Shown here piece by piece: positions 13,430-26,114 of a stretch of DNA of 64,000 nt (position 1 is the stretch's first letter; each line of letters starts with the position of its first letter). Below the pieces are notes generated by a model. It was not told the origin of the DNA. It saw only the letters and a program-made list of their open reading frames with translations, and did not search any database. The DNA lies in the NCBI GenBank assembly GCA_011109175.1, contig RDEW01000025.1:341990-405989 (forward strand), given 5' to 3'. Position numbers and translations under genes: made by a program. This DNA comes from Dicyema japonicum (taxonomy: Eukaryota > Dicyemida > Rhombozoa > Dicyemidae).

Positions 13430-16130
13430 TAATTTATTATTTATGGTGTTTTTGTTTATTTATTTCCAGTTCTTGTAAACTAATGGCTAATGGGAACTTA
13501 CACCCGAATAGGATCCACCAGAGATAATTAGCGGTTAAATGGGATAAAAATCATCTTTCAGGAATCAAAGAATTGTTTGGGACAACGTGATCCCCAAATT
13601 AGTCGATGGAAATTGACTTTGATGGAATGAGGCAAACATAGCATTTGGGGATTAATCTTGGGCTTGAGCCTTGTTTCTGATCTTCTAAGGAAGAGGTTGA
13701 ATCTCTTAGAATAACTTATAATCAATAATATTATTTTTGTTTGAACACTTTACATAGGCCACGTGGAGTATGATACCAGATGAAGATAACTTGACCGCAA
13801 TGCGGTCTTAGACATGTTCTAAGAGATCAAATCGTCCTCGTGATAACGTTATATTATCCACCTGTTTTGGGAGGTGACCGATACTATGACGTCACCAAAG
13901 GAATTCCTATGGCAGTTGATCATTCCTTAAAGAGCATGAATGTCCCAGGCTGTGTCGGCCTTGAGAGCTAGACAGTTTTAGTTGGGTAGTATTTTCTACT
14001 TGTGAAAGTAAAGGGATTATTAGAACTTTCTAGAATTAATAATCCCCCGTTCCTTCTTAAGACGGATTCGTTTAAGCCTCTCCGATTCTAAGCCAGACTC
14101 TTTTCAGTCTCTCAACTTTTACCAGACGAGATCCACCCCAAGCATTGGCGCATCTATTTTTTCCTCATTTCAAGTCTTAAGGTTTCCGATATCCCCGATT
14201 CCGTAAGAAAAGAAAGGTTATATCCATTTTGAATGGTGGACCACGGAAATATCGGATTTACGAATTTAAGCACTAAAAAAACGTCGGATATACAATCGAA
14301 CCCCATTTTTTCCAATTGAAGGAGTTTAGATGATTAATGTAAGATTCCGTGATTTTCGCTTAGAATCCGTCACCATTTAACTCAAGAACTGCCTAAATAA
14401 CGGACTATAGGAAGAGGACATGGAATAGTTACTCCGACCTTGTTAACATGTAGGCTGCCATTAGGCGTCCATCTGAAAGTACAAAGTGCTACCTCAAGTC
14501 CCTTGGTAGTCCTGATACGGAAAAGATTTGACCCAAGACCTAGGTGTCATAACTGCGTTTCTCAGTCATCACAAGAAAATCAGCTGTAATGAATCTAACA
14601 TTGATTTTGCACAGGCAGTGTCCTTTTTGTGCAAAAGACATCTGCTTCAGCTTGCGTATAAAATATGTCGACTTTGCTGTTTTAATGAATTACTTACTCT
14701 TTTTCTGTCTGTTTTTCGCAAATTTTTCACTGCAGTCAACTGTATTTGATTAAATTATCGTTTGAGGATGAAGTAGTGGACAACCAGTCTGATCATTTTG
14801 GGGGAGATAACCTCGGTGAATTATCAGAGGAAAAAAGATCTGAGTCAGTTTTTCTAAAAATTGGATAATTTAAAGTAACTAAAGCACTAATGGAATCACT
14901 CTAACAGCTAATACATGTTGTCCCTTTATTATCAGAAAAGTTATATAAGTCACTTGGTGCACGTATAGTTCGACCACTTTTCTAAATGAGTCATTTTAAG
15001 GGATATAGAACCACAGCAATGACCATTAATATCTAAGACAACAACATGTCTATGGAAACCCACACAAATCAAATTATCACATTACCCCTATTATCTATTT
15101 AAGTCTCATTATGATCGACGCATCTCATTTTGATTGATTTATGTACCATTATGGTCGGTTTAAATCTCATTTTGATCGTTTTATTTTTCATTGTGATCAT
15201 TTACATCTCATTTTGATTGGACTCATTGTGATTGACGTAAGTTAAGAAAATGGATAGATCTGAGGACTAAGTCTTTTCCTTCATGGTGGATAAAACCTCT
15301 CGTCTCTATTCTTAATAAAAATCGATTTCGCCGTTACAACGCCGTTGCGACTTGGAAAATTAAGTAGGTCTTGTGGTGCCATGATTGGAGATTTCTCTTC
15401 CTTCCTTCTGATGGCGTCATTGGATCCACCCTACTCAGGAGACACCCAATGCATGGCCGACATTTAAAAAGATCCACTTATAATTTTATTGGGAGACTAT
15501 TTCCCTGGTGACAAGTTCTGGTTTCGACCTCAGCTCCCCGAACAATATCTTTGATTGGATGAGGGTTCTAATGGAACCGTAGGATCACGGGATTAGTTAG
15601 TTTGGTTTTACACCTAGTCTTTGGAATAATTTCAGTAATGTCTGATGACATAGGATCTGACAGTTGTGCGTTTGAAGCTGAAAGATGGACTTTCAGTGAT
15701 GTTCAATTTTCTTCAAGCAGATCCCACCCATGAGGCGACCAGTCATTATCCATTCATAAATTGACCCTAACCCATTCCATAAATTCTTAAAATAAAGTAT
15801 GAGGTCCGCCTAAGTGAGGTTTAAGTAAGGGAAACATTAACCTCCTCCTCAATTCAGTTAACAGACCGCTATGCAGTTCTTCTGATTCTTCATCCCGCAT
15901 GTTGTGTTCTCAATTTGGTTACCGACTGCTCTACTGTTCTGCTTATGAAACTCACTGTTTTACTGTTCCACTGTTCTAAATTTTCAGAAACTCAAATTCT
16001 TCATATCTGGACTGCAACATATATATAGATAGAGGCATTGGGGACCGGTTTTGGCTTTGAGCCCATAGGACCCGACATTACAGTGGGAGCAGTTTTTATT
16101 GGTGGTGCTCTTATAATAATCGCATGCTTC
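13430..16130. other. gene-free stretch with repeat fragments
   Basis: No gene is recognised. 14290-14310 carries TACAATCGAACCCC, similar to the pogo-type TIR. About 15400-15485 is one copy of the dispersed repeat also found at 35340, 58380 and 38042 (minus). Confidence 0.5.
15105..15240. repeat. cluster of ATCTCATTTTGATCG-type motifs
   Basis: About seven degenerate copies of a 13-15 bp motif (core TCTCATTTTGAT) occur at roughly 20-28 bp spacing, alternating with variants such as CATTATGGTCG. The same motif occurs in three other places in the window (2955-2995, 24550-24590, 34612-34655). Function is unknown. Confidence 0.7.
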
Positions 16131-16639
16131 TTGCATTTAGCGACGCTGGGATCTACAATTTAATTTAACGGAACTCACATTAAAGTAACCTTGAGATCCA
16201 GCCTCAAGATGATTTCTTCCGAAAAATGTTATTTCACTCAATGTCCGATTTGATAGCACTGGCTGGTCCCAAAGAAAGATCCCGGTAATGTCTGGGGGAA
16301 TTGGTTCGAGGTACCCAGCCGATTTGGGATTCAATGCTACCTGTCGTCCCTCACAAGACCAACTCAATCTTATATTCCTGCCCCAGATTGAATCTGAACC
16401 CTGAGCTTAACAGGTTGGCAGCAGTGGACAATAAGAGGGCTTGGAGTTCCGAACAACTGAATCTCTTAGTAGGAGAAGATGAAATCCTTCGTAAAAAGAT
16501 AAATGAATTTGGAAGGTCCGCAGTTATCCATCATCTCACGTGTCTGAATGTTGCATCTGCTGAGAATTCGGGGTGCTGGCTCTATGTCTTCCGATATCTC
16601 AGAATCACACAACTCCATTGGAACCAGCATAAAGGTAGA

Positions 16640-16790
16640 AGACGTCAATTTCATTCAGTTTTGGAAATCCTTCCAGTGGAGTGGGGGAGAAAAATTAAGC
16701 ATGAAGCCACTCTAGTAGGAGAGGAAAGAGAAAGAACAGAAAAAACAAACAGAACTTAATATATTTTTTTAGCAACGTAGCACCACGGGG
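16640..16790 (+). repeat. dispersed repeat family R3, copy 2
   Basis: Shares CCTTCCAGTGGAGTGGGGGA, the CTCTAGTAGGAGAGGAAAGA segment and the CAAACAGAACTT tail with the copies near 3.4, 43.8 and 45.3 kb. It includes the end of an open frame (plus 16301-16759) that is not otherwise supported as a gene. Confidence 0.6.
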
Positions 16791-17239
16791 AAATAATAAA
16801 ATGATCATTATAGTTGGATTTATTAAGTCTCGTCAAATTTTGATTTATCTAAATTAATTTAATATTAATTTATTTAAAAAAATATTTTTACAATACGGCG
16901 AACCTTTAATACACCAGTATACTATTTGACACGTGATTACCACTTCGTTGTGGTTGGTTTTTTGTTTCTATTTTATCTTGCTTTTTCCTGTATTGTCATT
17001 TGTTCTTCAATATTATATATTATTGAATTCATCAAATAGTGTTGAAGGTTGTTATCAAAATTTCTCATATTATATTTTGGTAACCTATAAATATGGATTA
17101 TTCTCCACTATTTGATTTTTGGTTTTCACTACGATCTGTTTTACTAGATTTCAGATTAAAATTTGTACTTTTAGTTGAAAATATATTTTAATTTTTATAA
17201 ATATTTTGAAATTTTATTGTAATTTTTGGAGAAAATCAT

Positions 17240-17797
17240 CATTGTATCTTTCTTAGCATTTGAATCAAGACACTGTATTTTTGAAATAATTTTTTATTGT
17301 GCCTCTTTAACTTCATTCCATGCGTGAGATATCATAAGGATGGCATGGTACTTACAATATTTTTCAAAATCAAAATTTTTAAACATCTTGGTCTTTTACT
17401 GTGCCCAATAACAAAAGGTTTAATTTTCATTGTTCCAGTGCATTAGCACAAAGAGCTATGATCCTCACTGTTGATTGCTCTATGCCTTTTCTATCTTTAC
17501 ATGAAATTGTTCTCGAAGGGAAAGATTGAAAAAAGAGTCCAGTCTCATCCATGTTTAGTAATACTTCAGGGTCAACTTCTTTTAACTTATCAATCATATT
17601 TTATCTATTGAAATTAATTTCATCATTTGTACGGCTGTTAGCTTCTCGATGGAGAATTTTTAATAAATGTCTTTCGGATTGCTGATATGAAGTTTCGGTT
17701 TATTGAAGTCTGTTGTATGGAATCTTCGTAAAATTTTGCTGACTCATCAAAAAATTCTGATTATTGAAGTTCGGATTAATGGGGGTTTACTGTATTC
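17240..17797 (-). mobile_element. decayed pogo/Tigger-like DNA transposon
   Basis: Minus-strand translation of about 17580-17400 gives NMDETGLFFQSFPSR followed by RIIALCANAL. This is the first catalytic Asp region of the DDE_1 (pogo/Tigger/jerky) transposase. A degraded LLLLGTVKD follows at the position of the usual IGKSKNPRCF block. The right end (17700-17797) has subterminal repeats of the form TTCGGATTAATGG and ends GGGGGTTTACTG next to TA, a pogo-type TIR and target. Stops and frameshifts throughout make it inactive. The left end may lie near 16889 (TACAATACGGCGAACC), but this is weak. Confidence 0.75.
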
Positions 17798-17799
17798 GC

Positions 17800-19640
17800 A
17801 TCCCATCGTAGTTGGCTGTTTTCCTCCAAGGAAAATGGATCAGAGAAATCAGGATAGAGATATTCTACTCTCAAACCAAGCGGTAAAATGTTCTCTGGAG
17901 GAAACGTTCTATTCTGAATATTGTCCTTGGGTATTTATTCTCCACAACACGCAATAAAAATTCAGAAGAAGCGTCCGAAATCCACATATTCACTGTTTAC
18001 TCAAATTTCTTTATGTGTCTCCATAAATATGATTTTTAATGCAGACATTGATAACATCTGTTTTTGTGCCTCTCTTCACGATTGGAAAAATTTGACGGAA
18101 ATCACCACATAAACGGTTAAAATTCCTCCAAAAAACGACTACAATTATTGACATGTTGGAGGGTTCTATCCACCGCTTCAAAACACTTTTTTCTAAACAT
18201 AGGACTTCGCTTCATTGAAATTTATTTCCAAATACAACAGTTTACGACAAAACAAGAAATTATGTGATCCCGGCGAATTTCGATAGGACTCTTACCTTGG
18301 CCCGGTGGTCTTCCCTCGATCCGACACAAGCACGCAGGGACGAGTGATCTTCTGTTATCCTCGAGTTTGGCCTCCTTTTCTATTTATTAGGTCATCCAAG
18401 GGGGTAAGTGTAGAATTTAGATCGCCTTTGATGCGGTTTTCTATGATGAAATACGCTCTTTTTTGGGTTGTCGCAATTCCCTAAGCATTCGTCCTAGAAG
18501 TTGAGCGTCTGGACAATTTTGCAGTGTTGGAATCTTTAGGAAAATGGCAATTATAATTGTTAAAAAATTTATTGATTTTTTTAAAATATTTTTTATTTAA
18601 ATTTTTCCACGTTGGTAGTCTTATATGATTATTTTGTGGTTAACTTAATCGAGATGGTTATTTTGCTTAATATGCCATCTACCAATGGAAACCGTAAGAA
18701 AGGTATCGGCATTTCTCCTATTACCCTGGGACTGATTAAAGAAAGAATTCACCGTTTAGCACCTCACTGGAGTGAGTACCACATGATTGGTTTTGCTTGT
18801 AAATAAACAACTTCTTCAATATTAACATCATTTATGTGCGACAATAAAAGGAATCAGACAAGGTTCAAAAAATATAATCAGTGTTAATGGTTTATGGAAT
18901 TCTAGACATTAAGGGAGCTACCAAGTTCAGCAAAAAATATCAAGACAAGTTTTTGTTTACTATGACGAAATCATATATGCCAAGTAATGCACAACCAAAG
19001 CTTTCGTTTATGCAAGCAATTTGATTATTTACATGTGCCGGGGCAAAACTTGTCTGTTAACGATTGAACAGACTGAGTGATCGATAGCCAATCAAGTTTC
19101 AAGATTGTGAATGAACGCCAAATTTCGAAACTCCACAAGATGTTCAAATTCCTTGCTTAACTTTGACCAAAAATCTATGAAATCTCGTACTCATTGATGA
19201 ATGATATACCCTTGCTCCGTTAACGTTTATTCGTCAATCATCTTCGACTTTGAATTTCCCCATAATTCTCATTTTTCGATTTTCAACAAACGACAGGAGG
19301 ACACGATAAAAAGTTATTTGTCACGTGGTCATCAAATGAAATGAAGGGAAAAGTGAACTTGTCTGCCCAGGTCTTATATAGGTAGTCATTGAGATCCACG
19401 TGGTGACCTTAGCAGAGGGGCGCCATGTTTACCTGAATTTTATGAGATAATGAAGATCCTAGCATTGATGCTCGGTGGAGGACGACCCAGAAACTTGTTG
19501 ATTCCAATGCTGTCATCCAATATCAGGTTCGTCTATCAAAAAAACTTTCCCAGCTCTATAATAAGTGCATGTACAATCTCATAATTATCTCCTGTCAAGT
19601 TGCCTTTGTCAACCTCTAGGAAATCGATTTCTACACGCAT
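17800..19640. other. gene-free stretch
   Basis: The ORFs at 17921-18112 and 18612-18806 are unsupported. 18300-18350 contains, inverted, a segment (CGTGCTTGTGTCGGATCG) related to the 3' part of retroelement copies near 20.0 and 52.9 kb. Confidence 0.45.
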
Positions 19641-19654
19641 AGATCTCTGCTAGC

Positions 19655-19905
19655 ACTGCTGCTATTGAGCGAATCTCAATCCTAAAGAGGAATAGCCATA
19701 GGTAAGAGAGACTACTTAAAGACCCTCGGATTGATTAACTTTATATAATATTTTGGACTAAAATTTACATTTTTGGAATTTTTAAACAATTTTAAAAATT
19801 CCAAAAAAATTTTTTTAGGAAGCGGTCTGGCTGAGCAACGAATTGGTATCGCAGTTGTCCGGAAACGCTTACTTCGTGATGTCAGCATTCGCTCTCCCCC
19901 ATAGT
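19655..19905 (+). mobile_element. two fragments of a retroelement ORF C-terminus
   Basis: 19658-19715 reads ERISILKRNSHR and 19818-19902 reads EQRIGIAVVR, with GNAYFVMSAFA in the neighbouring frame. Both match the terminal RISLAILRGNSHTVR-type peptide repeated elsewhere in the window (24.95, 43.1, 58.9 kb plus; 21.5, 39.3, 43.9, 51.3 kb minus). They are isolated ends without upstream RT and look like heavily 5'-truncated insertions. Confidence 0.6.
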
Positions 19906-20004
19906 TAATAAATAATATTTTATTGTTAATAAAATTTTTTAAAATTTTTTTTAAAACATATAAATTTTTTACACTATTGACAAAAATCGTCTTAATGATT
20001 ATTA

Positions 20005-20150
20005 TAAGTGCTTGTGTGGGTGGGGTCGAGGAAGGAGCATCGTGTCAAGTTGAGGCTCCATCATGGCCTCAACATCCGTCAATTGTAGTCAAGTCTTTGT
20101 TAACCACCAGTTTCCTTCACTTGAAGACACTGGGGTAAATAATTAAATAT
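20005..20150 (+). repeat. retroelement 3'-end fragment
   Basis: Shares GGGTCGAGGAAGGAGCATCG with the sequence at 52870 and 53110 and ends CACTGGGGTAAATAATTAAA, like the tails at 38836 and 13400. Probably a 3' truncated non-LTR copy. Confidence 0.6.
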
Positions 20151-20751
20151 TAAGTGGCTTAGAATACTCTCAACCGCCAACAGAAAATGTGTAGCGTTCT
20201 CAAAATGCGTCAAAGTGCTCGGTGTGTAGACTAGACGAAATTCAAGTAGTCTTCTCTCCCCACTTCAACTAGATTATTCCTTAGAACACATTTTCTGTCA
20301 TCAGTAGAAAGCCAATCATAGCAGATTCACATCACACTTTTACTTTATATTCTACTATTAGTCCAAGGATGCGGTATCACTGAGATGCTTGGAACCTTTA
20401 GCCGACACGGACAGCATCCGAAGCGGGAAATATTGGAATTCAAATTTTTAAGTCGAAATGAAAGAAATCTCTCTCAACTTATACTTTACATGGTCGAGAC
20501 TAATAAAATTACAAAATTTTATATAGCAGAATCAACATAAATATACCCAAAAAGTTTACCTCTGATATTAAAAATTCTGTAGAACGCAAAAATTGAGAGA
20601 TCCAAATTAAAAAATAAACCACAAATGTCGCAAAGCAATGGTTGTTTAAAAAATGTAAAACAGATAAAATCTAATTATTTAAGTAACTACTAAAATAACA
20701 AAAGCATAACTTTAACCAAAAATATTTAATTTAAGCCTCGTCTTTTATCCA

Positions 20752-20862
20752 TATACCTGAAACTTTAACTCTAAACACTAACCCTAACCCAAACAACCTT
20801 AAGTCCTGACCAAAACCCCTAAACATTAACCCTTAAACCCTAACCGAAAACCCTCAAAGGTG
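20752..20862. repeat. degenerate telomere-like tract
   Basis: Contains repeated variants of CTAACCC and CCCTAAAC, such as CACTAACCCTAACCC and AACCCTTAAACCCTAACC, over about 110 bp. It resembles interstitial (TTAGGG)n that has drifted. A reverse-orientation counterpart lies at 51085-51245. Both lie near a copy of the same retroelement C-terminus. Confidence 0.7.
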
Positions 20863-20984
20863 CAAATTATTAAACAAAATTTATTAATTAAATTATTTAG
20901 CCTCGTTGTTATTGAGAAAACAATTATCTCCCTCTATTTTGGTTACTTCATAGATACGATGAGCTAGATTTTCGCCATGATCTC

Positions 20985-21220
20985 TTCTTTTAAGGACCTT
21001 GTCATCAACTTTTGAAGTTTCTTTGTCGTTTCTCCACCTTCTTTTTCAATCATCTTTTGTACTGCTACTTGCGTATATATTCGTGTCTCCTCCCTTGCTG
21101 CATCCACTTTATAAGACAGAAAAATCGACAAATCCTCCGGAATTGCTTCCTGCGGATACTTAGATCCTATAACCGCTTTAAAATATCTCCAACTTCGTTC
21201 TTTGTCACATTATAGTACAG
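20985..21220 (-). other. uncharacterised open segment
   Basis: The minus strand is open for about 72 residues without an initiating Met. It contains KYPQEAIPEDLSIFLSYK and TRIYTQVAVQKMIEKEGG. The composition looks coding (charged, helical) and there are no internal stops. It lies on the same strand as the retroelement fragment at 21421-21570 and may belong to a decayed element. I do not recognise the family. Confidence 0.3.
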
Positions 21221-21420
21221 CATTTTCAAAATACTAAAAAATCTGTTCCTGCCCATGTGGGATTTGTTGTGTTCAGACTAAAAACTTAAAGATTGTATAT
21301 ACCTCAATAGTTGATTGTTTTAGCTCTAGCTCGTCGTTTGCAAAAATCGTAATTTATAATTTGTTTCCTACAATGAGCGTAACCCATTCTCTAATTTTAT
21401 TTATTTTTTTTTTAAACAAA

Positions 21421-21570
21421 AAATTTTTTAACAATTAAACAAATGTCAGTTGAGGAAGCCTGCTGCGTGGATTGCGAACGAGTTCCCTCGGAGTATGGCT
21501 ATTCCAATCTTTTGTCTTAGCCATAACCCTTCTCGTTGATCCCTTTTCTTTCTGGCAAGCAATCCTCCGA
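21421..21570 (-). repeat. left arm of a 150-bp inverted repeat (retroelement C-terminus)
   Basis: Almost identical, with about 2 mismatches by eye, to the reverse complement of 24890-25039. The minus strand encodes a decayed retroelement C-terminus of the LLARKKRDQREG type. The shared block includes GCTGCGTGGATTGCGAACGA. Confidence 0.85.
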
Positions 21571-24500
21571 TTTTATTTTTTTCAAAAAAAACTCAAAAAA
21601 AGTGATTATTTAAAAAAAATATTTGTAATTTTTAACCAATAAAGAATAAAAATATATAATTATTTTTTTAAATGATTAAAATTATTGACCACGTGTAGGT
21701 CGATACCACATACGGGCAGTGACATAATATAAGACTCGATTATTTATCCGTCTTTATCTTTCATATTACAATGAGCTCCTCGATGATCATTAAGAACTAC
21801 TGATTAACAGACCCATCATGGTTACAAGACTATCTATGGAGACAGAGACTTATTACGGACTAATTTAAAAGCGTGATATAGTCGATTACTAAGCGTGCAG
21901 TTAAATTCACTGACAGATTACTATTCAGCCAAAAACTTTGTTTTATTCACTACCAAGTGATGTGCTTTACGCTAAGTTCGGGAGAAGGTCAGCTTTTCCT
22001 GTCATAACCGGGGGATTGAAAAATCCGTATCCCAATGGAAGCATGTGAAATATTTCTAGAGAACCTAGTACCTTTCCTGTAAGGTCACGATTACAGAAGA
22101 CATAGCCTAAAAGACATAATTAACAAGAGGGAGTCAAAAGAGTCAAGGGAATAATGAAGAATACGGTACAGGATCGAGCTTCAAAAATATCCGAACAATT
22201 GTCTTAGGGGGAACATGCAATCAATTGCAGAAGTCATAGTAAAGTGGATGTTTAGCATTATCCCCAGTTTCGCTAAAATGAATGAAGCTAGCGACCAAGT
22301 CAATTCCAGAGATCTTGCACGAACCACAAACAGTCCTGCTGTTCCAGAGCGAGTAGAAGGATTCTTTTCTCTCATCCAGATATGAGTGATTCTCACAGTA
22401 GACCGACAAACTATGACGTTCTGAGGAGCAATAATTTAAGTAGTGTACACATGGACTCGACCATAAATCAATATTTTATCGGCACCGCCAAAACACATAA
22501 AAATTCAATTAAGGTTCCTTGTACCACTCGGAAACCCTTTGTACTAGTCTCATCCAAGGTCCCCTTTTCAAAAGTAATTCTAAGACGAGTACACTAAAAC
22601 TTGACGGATTTGCTATTTGAAGCTTTTGATAACAACCGAGTTATGTTGCTAAGAGATGCGCCGGTAACGTTGAATTATATTCCGCGATATTATTTCCGCA
22701 TTTAATAGCTTCAATAGAGTTCAAGTGTCCAGTGAGCACCTTCGTTCCTTACACTACGTTATTGCATAAACTCCTTGTCGTCAGAATTCTATTTTCTACA
22801 TTTAAACACGTGTCAGACCTGTATGTCTTCTTGATGTATTACCTGTATTTCTCTTATGCTTTCGTTCCAACACTTTACTTGTCTACAATGTAAAAGCGGT
22901 CTGAGTGATTGAATAGCTTTTAAGACTATAAAGAGGACATGCCTACTCAAATCCACTTCTGTCATCCTTCTTAGTAAAAATTTATTAAACCTGGAATTTA
23001 TTAAAAATTTAAAAATTTGAAAATTTTTATTATTTGTGCTAAATAAGATCACGTCCACTACCACTCAATGGAAAATCCAGTAAAACTTCAAATTCAAAGC
23101 AGATTGCAACATGTTTTTAAGTTTGGGGTATCGTCAAGGCAGAAATATGTGATTAAGGAAATTTTAAATTGAATTATCAAAAACATCACTGAGCGTTTAT
23201 TGGAGATATTTCGAAGCACAGATGAATGTAAGTGAAATATCAAACTCATCAGCTACCACCATTTGTAGGTCTTGGGGGAATTCTGTTAACCTCTTTGTAA
23301 TCAACAGGAATTACTAATTTTCCCAATCCTTAATGTCCGATCCTTGAAGTTAGTAAACCTGTCCGACTAAGGATATTTTCCATAATTGGGTGTCCCAGCA
23401 GAAGATTCTAAAATAGAATTGAAATAAAGTTAAGCTGGGAAGGCTAAAATATTAGTGTCTGAAGTATGCTAGCTTCTCAGTGATGTGACGTTTGGAGAGC
23501 TCCGAGGCCCTCAGACTTTCTTTTAAAAACAAAAGACGTAGAAATCTTATATCAGCACTCTCAGGAACGACTGTGTCTTAAGAGTCTTCTTAATGGTTAA
23601 CGAATGTATATATCCAATTGCCCTCTCACCGCACCAGTCACTAAATTGATTGCAACTGTGATTAGCTTAGTCGAGAAAATTAAGTCACTTTCCGTACAAA
23701 AGTTACCAATTTGATTGAACATTATGAGAATCGGAAAAATAAGTTATTTTCCGGGTAGCACTTCCAAAGTCAAACTGTACCGAGTAATCAAAAAATATCA
23801 TTTACCAGACGGCACATAGCATTGAATTTAATCTGTTCATGACTCCTCCGTCAATTCCTAAGAGATTTCTTGTATTATTTTACCAATCATTTAGTTACTA
23901 TGACTACCATCGTCAGTTTCCGCTATTTTGTTAAAAAACTGATTATTAGTAGAAAACCAAAAAATATTATGTAGAAGGGGAGAAAGAGGTATTAAATTGA
24001 GTTTATTTATTTTAGGAAAATTCAGTCTTGAGTTATTATGGAGCCGTTTCTTCCTTCCTTACGAGTGGCGTTTCCCCTATAGACCGCTATGGAGACCAAC
24101 TGGATGAGTCATTGTGTTTCACAGTCACCGTGGCTTCTAAGCGAGGCCATACGGCCGAGTTTCTTGAGGAAGATCAGGGACTGCTGCTTATTGCTCCGGT
24201 TTCTCGAGGATTTAAATAAGAATGAACAAAAAACGTTTTATTTTACCTTTAAGGTAACTTAGACTCGGAAATATTATCTCAACCCGCTCGGGGGAACAGA
24301 GTGATACACACCCACGTGGTGCATATCGTTGATTAGAACTTAACACTTTTTGGAGAATTGAACCTTTCGGTTTTCTTCTATTTTGGGGATCTGCCCACGT
24401 GACTCATATCATCGAATTCATCTTAAAAATCACATTTTAACGATAATATAAAAAATCAAATTTTCGACTCTTTTATCAAGAACCCGCCCACGTGGTCGCT

Positions 24501-24829
24501 TGAATTTATTTAGAAATGAATTTACCTAGAACCAATATTTTGATAAAATATCTCATTTTGGTCGATGTATCTCTCATTTTGATCAAATACCCATGTTACT
24601 CTAACAGTTGTGGATAATATGTGATTTTTTGTCAAAATATGATATGGATTCCCTGATTTAGGCGGTTATCTGAAGAGACTAATCTGAATTAGTTAGAAAA
24701 AATTGCTAAAAATCATATTTTCGGTTTAATACATTGAATCGGTTCAGACACCTGGAGCAGCTGCTTCGACTGCGGAAAACCTAAAAATCAAGAAATATTC
24801 TTGCCTCGGGGATCGCTACCGATTTACTC
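21571..24829. other. gene-free stretch
   Basis: The frames at plus 22382-22597, minus 22813-23064 and plus 24028-24219 were read and show no domain I can name. CACGTG occurs at 21689, 22807, 24314, 24396 and 24488. 24550-24590 holds two TCTCATTTTG-type motifs. Confidence 0.5.
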
Positions 24830-25040
24830 CTGTTGCGACCGAATCATCGGGAGCCGTTGGTCCAATGACGGCTGAATTCTTACAAGAACTCGGAGGATTG
24901 CTTGCCAGAAAGAAAAGGGATCAACGAGAAGGGTAATGGCTAAGACAAAAGATTGGAATAGCCATACTCCGAGAGAACTCGTTCGCAATCCACGCAGCAG
25001 GCTTCCTCAACTGACATTTGTTTAATTGTTAAAAAATTTT
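24830..25040 (+). mobile_element. retroelement C-terminal fragment; right arm of inverted repeat
   Basis: Reads TESSGAVGPMTAEFLQELGG then LLARKKRDQREG, and after a frameshift LRQKIGIAILRENSFAIHAA. A homologous fragment on the minus strand at 51265-51440 reads SSGDVGPMTAKFLREL and ends the same way. It is the 3' end of a retrotransposon ORF. The last 150 bp form the inverted repeat with 21421-21570. Confidence 0.65.
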
Positions 25041-26114
25041 TTCTATAAAAAATACATTGAATTAAGTAAATTTTTATAGTAAAAATAAATTTCATCAAAA
25101 ATAAAATCATCAGTATCAGATGCGAACTCAGGATAATCATACAGAAATTGACTAAAACGAGATGAAAACAAATAATGACGCCCTGTCTTTTCCTTTTATG
25201 TTCAAACATTACTGTCAATGGACGCCCCCAAATGGCAGACTGCTTTAGCTTGATTAAGTCAATAAGCCTGACGATATGCCAGTTGGCCATTATTATTTTA
25301 TTACGTTTTTTATAATAGTCAAAATATTCCAAATTAGGAAATTTGTAATTTACAGTTTTCCACAAGGATCATCAACCCTTCTACAATTACTCCAGAAGCT
25401 ATACATGGGAGGTCAAGATCTGTTTCTTCTTATGGAGACAGTCACCTACTTCCCTCTCTAACAAGTCCCCCCGAGTCACTAAAAAGAGAACGAGAGATCA
25501 TATCCACCCTGAATAAAAGAAGACACTTAATTTACGGAAGCGAACAAAGAAAAAAATTGGGTGGAGATAACTAGAAGGAAAGTATTGAGTAAACCTCAAG
25601 GGGATCTCAAGTATTCCTAGGTTATTCCGGATGGGTACATCAAGAATTCACATATCGAAGATGATTAGAGCAGTGGGCTACATCAGTTTTGGGTGGTAAA
25701 CGACATCAACTCTGATGTTCCCCAAGAATAGAGGGACCATTATTTGGAAGGTTTCTAAAATTGAGGAGATATATCTTGGAGTGACTGAACAAATCCTAGA
25801 AGATATTACTAAAGCTTAAATGAAGTTTTTAATGAACAGAGTAGTTGAGTCAGATTTTGTTTAAGGTGACAATTTGGAGAGGGCTATAGAAAACTTCCAT
25901 TCAACTTTTGCATTAGATTGAGTAAATATTTAAAATTTAGCCTACAAGAGTCATAATTTAAAAGATAAAATATTTTATTAATTTTAGTGAGGCCCAAGAA
26001 TTTAATTAAATTAAATTAAATTTAATTTTATAAAAATATTTATATTATCACTACATATATTTGAACCAACGTTGTTAGGTGTTTATTTTAAATTAAAAAT
26101 TCTTAGTTCTATAA
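25041..26114. other. gene-free, AT-rich upstream region
   Basis: The longest frame (minus 24940-25365) overlaps retroelement debris and has no supported function. 25930-26114 is AT-rich and precedes ALKBH7; TCTATAAATG overlaps its proposed start. Confidence 0.45.

Noticed and set aside
16301-16759. 152-residue plus-strand frame as a gene
   Set aside because: Its 3' part is a copy of dispersed repeat R3 found in several non-coding places, and no domain is visible.
24940-25365. 141-residue minus-strand frame, the longest in that area
   Set aside because: Its C-terminal third is the antisense of the retroelement fragment and the middle is low-complexity AT-rich sequence.
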